This document shows positions 32,473 to 38,722 of a stretch of 38,722 bases of DNA, piece by piece (positions within the stretch are counted from its first letter, which is position 1; the number at the start of each line of letters is the position of its first letter). A program made the position numbers and the translations under genes. The notes below the pieces were generated by a model that worked only from the letters and a program-made list of their open reading frames with translations, did no database searches and was not told the origin of the DNA. Source of the stretch: Anaerolineae bacterium (GTDB lineage Bacteria; Chloroflexota; Anaerolineae; B4-G1); the NCBI GenBank assembly GCA_016931785.1, contig JAFGED010000319.1, positions 1 to 38,722 of the forward strand, in the 5' to 3' direction.

Positions 32473-35400
32473 ATGAAAAAGACGTCCCTTTATAGGGTCC
32501 TGGTGTTCGTTTTGCTTTGCAGCTTGCTGGCAGGCTGCCTGTGTCCCGCCGATCCTACGGCGACCCCTGTCTCGACTCCTCCGCCGTACACGCCGCCTCC
32601 ACCCGGGAACGTCGCCCCCGTCGTCGTCCAGCGCACGCCGGAGCCGGGCGAGGAGCTGGCGATCGATGCCGCCATCCAATTGGTCTTTGACCGGCCGATG
32701 GACAAGCGCTCCGTCGAGTCGGCTTTCCTCGTCGGCCCTGGCATCTCAGGCGCCATCGAGTGGATCGACGACCGTACGGTGAACTTTCGGCCCGCCCGCG
32801 CGCTGGAGCGGGATGCGGAGTACCTGGTCACCGTCGGCCCGGAGGCAAAGGCGGCCGACGGCAATGCCATCGATGGGGCTTACCGCTTTCGCTTTCGCAC
32901 CGTCGGCTTCCTTGAGGTGGCGCAGGTTATCCCCGCCCCCGGCACGGCTGACGTGCAGGCTGAGAGCGCCATCACCGTCATCTTTAACCGGCCCGTCGTC
33001 GCGCTGACGGCGGTCAGCGACCCGGCCTACACGGAGCTGCCCCAGCCGCTCGCCTTCGACCCACCCATCGCCGGCGGCGGCGAGTGGCTCAACACCTCGA
33101 TCTACGTCTTTACTCCCGACAGGCCCCTGGCCGGGGGTACTACCTACACCGCGCGCATCGCAGCCGGGCTGGAGGATACCACCGGCGGCGTGTTGGGCGA
33201 GGACTATGAATGGACGTTCTCCACCCAGCCGCCACAGGTCGTGTGGCTCGCGCCGTCCGAGGACGAGCAGTTGGTCGGCGTCGATACCGCCGTGCAGGTC
33301 ATTTTCAATATGCCGATCGATCCGGCCTCGGCAAAGGCGGCGTTCCACCTGGAGGCTGCGGGCGCGCAGGTCGCCGGCACCACGGAGGTGGACGGCTCGA
33401 CGCTCGTCTTTACCCCCGACCGCTGGCTATCCTTCGATACGACCTACACGGCGCGGGTGGATAAGGGCGTACGGAGCGCAGGGGGTGGCGCCGGCATGCG
33501 GGAGGACTATGTGTGGCGTTTCACCACCGTTCCCCTGCCGTACATCGTGAGCACCAGTCCTTACAACGGCCAGCGGGATGCCTGGCCCTACACCACCTTC
33601 TCAATCGTCTTTAACACACCCATCGATCCTGCCACGGTGATGCCAAACCTGGAAATGACGCCGCCGCTTTCTCCGACGCAGGTTTATACGTACTTTAGCC
33701 GTTGGGACAACACCTTCGTGCTCAGCTTTGGCGCGCAGCCATCCACCGATTACGAGGTGCGCATCGGGCCAAACATCGCCGATCCCTACGGCAACGTCAC
33801 CGGCCAGGAGTTGACGGTGCGCTTCCGCACCGCCGACCTCGACCCCTGGGCCGAGATCCGCGTGCCCTCGACGGTCGGTACTCTCGACGCCAACCAGCCG
33901 GCGCGCGTCGCGGTCAGCCACCTGAACACCAATCGGCTCGACCTGAGTCTCTACCGGCTTGATGTGGACGAGTTCTTCCGCGCTCAGCAGAATTGGTGGG
34001 AGTACGCACCGGCCGGCAGCCCGATTCGTCAGTGGTCGGTAAGTGTGGAGGCGCCGCTCAACGAGACGGAATCCGCGCTACTAGACCTGGCTGATGGCGG
34101 GGCACTCGCGCCGGGTGTCTACCTGCTCGATCTCAGGGCCCCCGGTGTGAGGTACGATAACTGGAGCCACCGCAAGCTGTTGGTCGTCTCCAAGTACAAT
34201 CTGACGCTCAAGCGGAGTTGGGACAAGGTGTGGATATGGGCGACCGATCTGGAGACCGGGCAGCCTGCCGGCGGGCTCAAGTTGGCGGTGCTCGACTACT
34301 CCGGCTCGGTGATCGGCTCTGCGACGACCGGCGCGGATGGCGTCGCGTCCCTCTCGCTGAGCGCCACGGGTGATGTCTACGTCGTGGCGCAGGAACCTTT
34401 CGTGATCGCCGGGACGAGCTGGGACTGGAGCGCGGGCATCAGCCCGTGGGAGTTTGGCCTGGAGACGGAGCCCACATACCCGCATTACCGCGCGCACGTC
34501 TACACCGATCGACCTATCTACCGGCCCGGACAGACCGTCTACTTCCGCGGCGTCATCCGCATGGAGGATGACGTGCACTACAGCCTGCCGGCGGGGCGGA
34601 ACGTCGCGGTAAGCATCTACGACGCCGTTGGCGAGGAGGTCTACCGGGAAACGCTCTCGCTGGATGAATACGGCGCTTTCCACGGCGAGTTGGCGCTGCC
34701 GGAGGGGGCGTCGTTGGGCGGGTATTACCTCAATGCGCACCTGGGCGAGGATTACTTTGACGCCATGTTCCAGGTCGCCGCCTACCGCCCGCCAGAGTTC
34801 GAGGTGGTCGTCACACCGCAAAAGACGGAGCTGGCTGCCGGACAGTCTACCAAGGCCAGCGTCGAGGTGAGCTACTTTTTCGGCGGGCCCGTCGCCAATG
34901 CCGCCGTCGAGTGGCACGTTCTCTCCACGCCTTACCGCTTCGAGCCGACCCAGTTTGGCCGCTATAGCTTTGGCGATGACGACGACCCCTGGGTCTGCCG
35001 CTGGTGCTGGTGGTGGGAGGAACCCACGCCCGAGTTCGTCCTCGGAGGCTCCGGGTCGACGGATGCTGATGGGCGTTTGACCGTCGTCCTGCCGACGGAG
35101 GTGATGACCGGCGGGCAGAGGCTGACGGTCGAGGCCACCGTCTATGGCAACGATGGACAGGTCATCTCCGGCCGCGGCGACATCGTGGTGCACAGGGGCG
35201 AGTTCTACGTGGGCCTGGCCCCACAGCAGTATGTCGGCGAGGCCGGCAAGGAGATGGCGGTGGACGTCGTGACCGTGAATTGGGCGGGCGAGCGACTGGC
35301 CAGGCAGGACCTGGAGTTCGAGGTTTACCGCCGCGAGTGGATCAACACGTTCGTGGAGAGTGAGGGGAGTGGTCACTGGGAGTGGGAGACTGAAGACACG

Positions 35401-38400
35401 CTGGTCTATTCCGGCACGCTGACCACCGACGCCCGCGCCGAGGGCGTGGTGGCCTTTACTCCTGAGGTAGGCGGTTCCTATCGCGTCGTCGTAGGTAGCC
35501 CCCCCTTAGCCCCCCCCGCAAGCGGGGGGGGAACGGAAGGGATGCGCAGCTCTACGTGGGTGTGGGCCACCGGGGATGGGTACATCTCCTGGCTGCGGCA
35601 GAACAACGACCGCATCACCCTCATCAGCGACAAGACCTCCTACGTCCCCGGCGAGACGGCCGAGGTTCTGATCCCCAGTCCTTTTGCGGGCGAGCATTGG
35701 GCGTGGATCACCGTCGAGCGAGGCGGTGTGTTGACCCAGGAGGTGCTGCGGCTGGAGAACAACTCCACCGTCTACAGGCTGCCCATCACCGCCGACCACG
35801 CGCCCAATATCTACGTCTCTGCGGTCATCTTCAAGGGGCCGGATGCCGCCTCTCCTGACGGAGAGGGAGAGCCGGTGGCGACCCACAAGGTGGGCTACGT
35901 CCTGCTGACGGTCGAGCCGGTGGAGCAGACGTTGAGCGTCACGCTGACCCCCAGCGCTAGGCAGGCGGAGCCGGGCGATACCGTCACCTTTGACGTGCTG
36001 GTCCGCGACGCCGCTGGCAAGCCGGTGCAGGCCGCCTTCTCCCTCGACCTGGTCGACAAGGCGGTGCTCAGCCTGCAGCCGCGCACGCCGAACGCCATCA
36101 ATGAGGAGTTCTACCGGCAGCGGGGCCTGGGCGTCACGACCTACAGCGGGTTGGCCATCTCTGTCAACCGGCTGGTGGAGGAAGAAAAGGAGGATCTCGG
36201 GGCGCCCTTGGGCATGGGCGGCGGAGGCGACGCGGGGGAGGAAGCGCCATCTGAGCTGCCCCCGCCGGCAGCGCCCACGCCCGCGCCGGGAGTTGAAGAG
36301 GATAAGCGCAGTGAGGCAACTGGGCTTCCGCCCGGCGTCGAGCTGCGAGAGGAGTTCGAGGACACCGCCTTCTGGAACGCCAACGTCGTCACCGATGGGG
36401 ACGGCCGCGCCACCGTCGAGGTCAAGCTGCCCGATAACCTCACCACCTGGGTCATGCGCGGCGTCGGCGCGACCGCCGACACGCATGTGGGCGAGGGGAC
36501 GGTCGAGCTGCTGGTCACCAAGCCGCTGCTGGTGCGGCCCGTGGCGCCGCGCTTCTTCGTCGTGGGCGACCGGGTGCAACTGGCGGCGCTGGTCAGCAAC
36601 AACACCGGCAAGGCGCAGGAGGTTGAGGTTTCGCTGCTTGCCGAAGGGTTGAAAATCAGCGGATCGGCGAGCCAGCGAGTGAGCATCGCCGATGGGGGCG
36701 AGGCCAAGGTCACCTGGTGGGTGGAGGTCGGGGACGTGGAGGCGGTCGACGTGGTGATGAGCGCCGTCGCCGGGGAGTACTCCGACGCCGCGCGACCTCG
36801 ACTTACAACTGGCCCCGACGGCACGCTCCTGGTTTACCGCTACGCCGCGCCCGAGATCGTGGGCACCGGCGGGCAGCTGGTGGGCGAGGACGCGCGCACC
36901 GAGGTGATCGCGCTGCCGCCCAAGTACGACGACCGGCAGGGCGAGCTCACCGTGCGGCTCGATCCATCGCTGGCGGCGGGGATGCGCGACGGCCTGACCT
37001 ACCTGGAGCATTATCCATACGAGTGCACCGAGCAGGTAGTCTCGCGGTTCTTGCCGAACGTGCTGACCTACCAGGCGCTGAAGAGGCTGGATATCAGAGA
37101 TCAAGAGCTGGAGGCGCGGCTGCCCGGCTTGGTCGAGGAAGGGATAGATAAGCTCGTCCTGCGGCAGAACGGCGACGGCGGCTGGGGATGGTGGTACGGC
37201 AATGAGAGCAACCCCTACCTGAGTGCTTACGCCGTCTTTGGGCTGGTCAGGGCGCAGGAGGCCGGGTTCGAGGTGCCGGAGGGGACCCTGCGGCGCGGCC
37301 TGGCTTACCTGGAGGGCACGCTGGTGCGCGCTCGCGACCTGCAATCCTATCGTGAGGCCAACCGGCAGGCGTTCGTGCTCTACGTGCTGGCCGAGGCCGG
37401 CGAGACGAAGCGCGCAAGCGAATATGTAGGTGACCTCTTCGACCGCCGCGACAAGCTCAGCCACTACGGGCGGGCGTTCCTGGCGATGACGCTGGGGTTG
37501 ATCGACGCGGGCGATGGCCGGATCAACACTCTCCTCTCAGACCTGCAAAACGACGCCATCCTCAGCGCCACCGGCGCTCACTGGGAGGAGGCCAATTACG
37601 ACCGGTGGGCGATGAACACCGACACGCGCTCCACGGCGGTCATCCTGGACGCGCTGGTGCACCTCGATCCCGGGAACGCCGCCGATGGCGGCCTCATCCC
37701 GCAGGTGGTGCGCTGGCTGATGGTCGCCCGCAGGGACGGCATCTGGGAGACCACGCAGGAGACGGCCTGGGCGCTCATCGCACTCTCCGACTGGATGGCC
37801 GTCACCGGCGAGCTGGAGGGCGAGTATGCGTACGGCGTGTGGCTCAACGGCGATGCCCTAGCTGCGGGTGAGGTGACGCCGTCAACTGTCGACGAGTCGG
37901 TGCACTTGCGCGTGGGAGTGGCGGAGCTACTTGCCGACGCGGGCAACCGGCTCACTGTGGGGCGCGGGCCGGGCGAGGGTCGCTTGTACTACACCGCGCA
38001 TCTCAAGGTCTACCTGCCGGTGGAGGAGATCGAGCCGCTCAACCGGGGCGTCATCGTCCAGCGCCGGTACGTCGATCCCGATTGCACGCTGGGGGCCAAG
38101 TGCCCGGAGGTGAACAAGGTCGAGGTCGGCGACGTGGTGCAGGTGCGGCTGACCATCATCGCGCCGCACGATCTGTACTATGTGGTCGTCGAGGACCCGC
38201 TGCCGGCCGGCGCCGAGGCGATCGATCCCAGCCTGGCGACGACGAGCTTGGCGGCGGAGGAGCCCGGGCTCTATCGCGGGAAGGAAGGGGAGGAGGGGTA
38301 CGACTTTTACCACTGGTGGTGGCGCTGGTACAGCCACAGCGAGTTGCGGGATGAAAAGGTGGTGCTCTTTGCCGACTACCTGCCGGCGGGTACCTACGAG

Positions 38401-38529
38401 TTCGTCTACACCTTCCGCGCCACGCTGCCGGGCGAGTATCACGTCATCCCCACCGTGGCCTACGAGTTCTACTTCCCGGAGGTGTTTGGCCGGGCGGATG
38501 GGCGGTTGTTCGTGATCGAGGAAGAGTAG
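32473..38529 (+). CDS. Bacterial alpha-2-macroglobulin lipoprotein with thioester motif
   Basis: The 2018-aa protein has a lipoprotein signal ending LLAGC (Cys22), so it is membrane-anchored, followed by a Pro/Thr linker. About four Ig-like Big_5-type domains span residues 50-455, with recurring FDRPMDKRS / FNMPIDPAS / FNTPIDPAT. Macroglobulin domains follow, including MG2 with VYTDRPIYRPGQTVYFRG (about 675-692). The A2M block DTAFWNANVVTDGDG is near 1297. The thioester motif YPYECTEQ has Cys1518 and Gln1521 and precedes an alpha-toroid (NGDGGWGWWYGNES). The C-terminus has a DUF11-like domain. These proteins trap proteases by covalent linkage. ATG 32473 follows AGGAGG; the track start at 32383 lies inside the MITE. 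A poly-C/poly-G hairpin repeat is inserted in frame at about residues 1008-1021. No pbpC neighbour is present. Confidence 0.94.
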   Translation: MKKTSLYRVLVFVLLCSLLAGCLCPADPTATPVSTPPPYTPPPPGNVAPVVVQRTPEPGEELAIDAAIQLVFDRPMDKRSVESAFLVGPGISGAIEWIDDRTVNFRPARALERDAEYLVTVGPEAKAADGNAIDGAYRFRFRTVGFLEVAQVIPAPGTADVQAESAITVIFNRPVVALTAVSDPAYTELPQPLAFDPPIAGGGEWLNTSIYVFTPDRPLAGGTTYTARIAAGLEDTTGGVLGEDYEWTFSTQPPQVVWLAPSEDEQLVGVDTAVQVIFNMPIDPASAKAAFHLEAAGAQVAGTTEVDGSTLVFTPDRWLSFDTTYTARVDKGVRSAGGGAGMREDYVWRFTTVPLPYIVSTSPYNGQRDAWPYTTFSIVFNTPIDPATVMPNLEMTPPLSPTQVYTYFSRWDNTFVLSFGAQPSTDYEVRIGPNIADPYGNVTGQELTVRFRTADLDPWAEIRVPSTVGTLDANQPARVAVSHLNTNRLDLSLYRLDVDEFFRAQQNWWEYAPAGSPIRQWSVSVEAPLNETESALLDLADGGALAPGVYLLDLRAPGVRYDNWSHRKLLVVSKYNLTLKRSWDKVWIWATDLETGQPAGGLKLAVLDYSGSVIGSATTGADGVASLSLSATGDVYVVAQEPFVIAGTSWDWSAGISPWEFGLETEPTYPHYRAHVYTDRPIYRPGQTVYFRGVIRMEDDVHYSLPAGRNVAVSIYDAVGEEVYRETLSLDEYGAFHGELALPEGASLGGYYLNAHLGEDYFDAMFQVAAYRPPEFEVVVTPQKTELAAGQSTKASVEVSYFFGGPVANAAVEWHVLSTPYRFEPTQFGRYSFGDDDDPWVCRWCWWWEEPTPEFVLGGSGSTDADGRLTVVLPTEVMTGGQRLTVEATVYGNDGQVISGRGDIVVHRGEFYVGLAPQQYVGEAGKEMAVDVVTVNWAGERLARQDLEFEVYRREWINTFVESEGSGHWEWETEDTLVYSGTLTTDARAEGVVAFTPEVGGSYRVVVGSPPLAPPASGGGTEGMRSSTWVWATGDGYISWLRQNNDRITLISDKTSYVPGETAEVLIPSPFAGEHWAWITVERGGVLTQEVLRLENNSTVYRLPITADHAPNIYVSAVIFKGPDAASPDGEGEPVATHKVGYVLLTVEPVEQTLSVTLTPSARQAEPGDTVTFDVLVRDAAGKPVQAAFSLDLVDKAVLSLQPRTPNAINEEFYRQRGLGVTTYSGLAISVNRLVEEEKEDLGAPLGMGGGGDAGEEAPSELPPPAAPTPAPGVEEDKRSEATGLPPGVELREEFEDTAFWNANVVTDGDGRATVEVKLPDNLTTWVMRGVGATADTHVGEGTVELLVTKPLLVRPVAPRFFVVGDRVQLAALVSNNTGKAQEVEVSLLAEGLKISGSASQRVSIADGGEAKVTWWVEVGDVEAVDVVMSAVAGEYSDAARPRLTTGPDGTLLVYRYAAPEIVGTGGQLVGEDARTEVIALPPKYDDRQGELTVRLDPSLAAGMRDGLTYLEHYPYECTEQVVSRFLPNVLTYQALKRLDIRDQELEARLPGLVEEGIDKLVLRQNGDGGWGWWYGNESNPYLSAYAVFGLVRAQEAGFEVPEGTLRRGLAYLEGTLVRARDLQSYREANRQAFVLYVLAEAGETKRASEYVGDLFDRRDKLSHYGRAFLAMTLGLIDAGDGRINTLLSDLQNDAILSATGAHWEEANYDRWAMNTDTRSTAVILDALVHLDPGNAADGGLIPQVVRWLMVARRDGIWETTQETAWALIALSDWMAVTGELEGEYAYGVWLNGDALAAGEVTPSTVDESVHLRVGVAELLADAGNRLTVGRGPGEGRLYYTAHLKVYLPVEEIEPLNRGVIVQRRYVDPDCTLGAKCPEVNKVEVGDVVQVRLTIIAPHDLYYVVVEDPLPAGAEAIDPSLATTSLAAEEPGLYRGKEGEEGYDFYHWWWRWYSHSELRDEKVVLFADYLPAGTYEFVYTFRATLPGEYHVIPTVAYEFYFPEVFGRADGRLFVIEEE
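35496..35533 (+). repeat. In-frame C/G hairpin repeat inside the macroglobulin gene
   Basis: TAGCC followed by a C-rich stretch with TTAGC ends in the stem CCCCCCCGC / GCGGGGGGG with loop AA. It encodes SPPLAPPASGGG, a low-complexity segment between domains. It is intergenic-type repeat sequence carried in frame. Confidence 0.7.
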
Positions 38530-38537
38530 ATGGCGAA

Positions 38538-38584
38538 CCTTCCCGAAAGCTCAAGCGACCGCAGGTCGCCGCTTTCAGGAAGGT
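38538..38584. repeat. Imperfect long palindrome after the macroglobulin gene
   Basis: The outer arms CCTTCC...GAAAGC and GCTTTC...GGAAGG enclose the inner stem GCGACC-GCA-GGTCGC. The core GACCGCAGGTC is identical to the hairpin core at 16418-16427, suggesting a small dispersed repeat. Confidence 0.65.
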
Positions 38585-38588
38585 CAAA

Positions 38589-38618
38589 AGCCCTCGGCCA
38601 TTGGCCGAGGGCTTTTTT
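38589..38618 (+). terminator. Strong intrinsic terminator of the macroglobulin gene
   Basis: AGCCCTCGGCCA pairs perfectly with TGGCCGAGGGCT and is followed by TTTTTT. It has the classic form of a rho-independent terminator. Confidence 0.93.
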
Positions 38619-38638
38619 ACTTGAGCGTCTGTCATGCG

Positions 38639-38666
38639 TTCGCGGCGATGAGTCGCCGACTACGAA
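38639..38666. repeat. Short palindrome at the window end
   Basis: TTCG-CGGCGA-TGAG-TCGCCG-ACTACGAA has a perfect 6-bp inner stem and an outer TTCG/CGAA. It may be another dispersed palindromic repeat. No gene start is visible from here to the window end. Confidence 0.45.
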
Positions 38667-38722
38667 CCAAAACGGGTTTTTTTAGCGCGTTCTCACGGCG
38701 CCTTGTCGGTGACGCTCACCAC

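Noticed and set aside
35506-37464. 652-aa minus-strand ORF inside the macroglobulin gene
   Set aside because: It is antisense to conserved macroglobulin domains including the thioester region; composition is typical of a shadow ORF.

Overview
The window is a high-GC bacterial chromosome segment, most likely from the phylum Chloroflexota (Anaerolineae or a relative). This placement is inferred from gene content: Thermotoga-type S-adenosylhomocysteine hydrolase, many PMT/ArnT-like membrane glycosyltransferases, DUF11 surface proteins with a 'YYLPMVMYNY' linker, a glycine-rich RRM protein and a giant alpha-2-macroglobulin. No rRNA or marker gene is present to prove it. No phage genes, CRISPR array or transposase gene was seen.

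Layout. 1-5.1 kb: a partial palindromic mobile element, a GH67 alpha-glucuronidase overlapping a GNAT acetyltransferase, then ahcY with a small membrane protein, then a complete MITE. 5.1-8.1 kb: a cold-shock-like RRM protein diverges from a secreted Vps62-like/PrsW-like fusion whose protease motifs look degenerate. 8.1-9.9 kb: a truncated gene remnant, tRNA-Arg(CCT) and an orphan solute-binding lipoprotein. 10.1-30.5 kb: a surface-glycosylation island. It holds three tandem paralogous PMT-like glycosyltransferases with 4-nt overlaps, a convergent DUF2079 membrane protein, a fourth glycosyltransferase, a DUF11 surface protein, and an apparent operon of glycosyltransferase, YfhO-like protein, glycosyltransferase and LPG-synthase/flippase-like protein. 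30.5-38.7 kb: a FemAB/CelD-like acyltransferase, a LURP-one-like protein, and a 2018-aa alpha-2-macroglobulin lipoprotein closed by a strong terminator.

How the genes may work together. Most products from 10 to 38 kb sit in or outside the membrane. The glycosyltransferases probably use polyprenyl-phosphate sugars on the outer face of the membrane. Six of them share a C-terminal beta-rich module of about 125 residues, and one carries it twice. The DUF11 protein is a plausible but unproven acceptor. The alpha-2-macroglobulin retains a thioester motif and probably traps proteases at the surface.

The most distinctive signals are non-coding. (1) A family of palindromic MITE-like elements has GTATC/GTAAC-type ends; three complete copies each have a perfect 8-bp target duplication. 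One of these supplies the stop codon of a glycosyltransferase gene and duplicated the Shine-Dalgarno site of the next gene. (2) Heptanucleotide-periodic short repeats are embedded in frame in several glycosyltransferase genes. (3) Dispersed inverted repeats of the TTCGACAGGCTCAGGAT type occur between genes, and related sequence occurs in frame inside a gene. (4) Several promoters are close to the sigma-70 consensus, including one placed so that the transcript would be leaderless.
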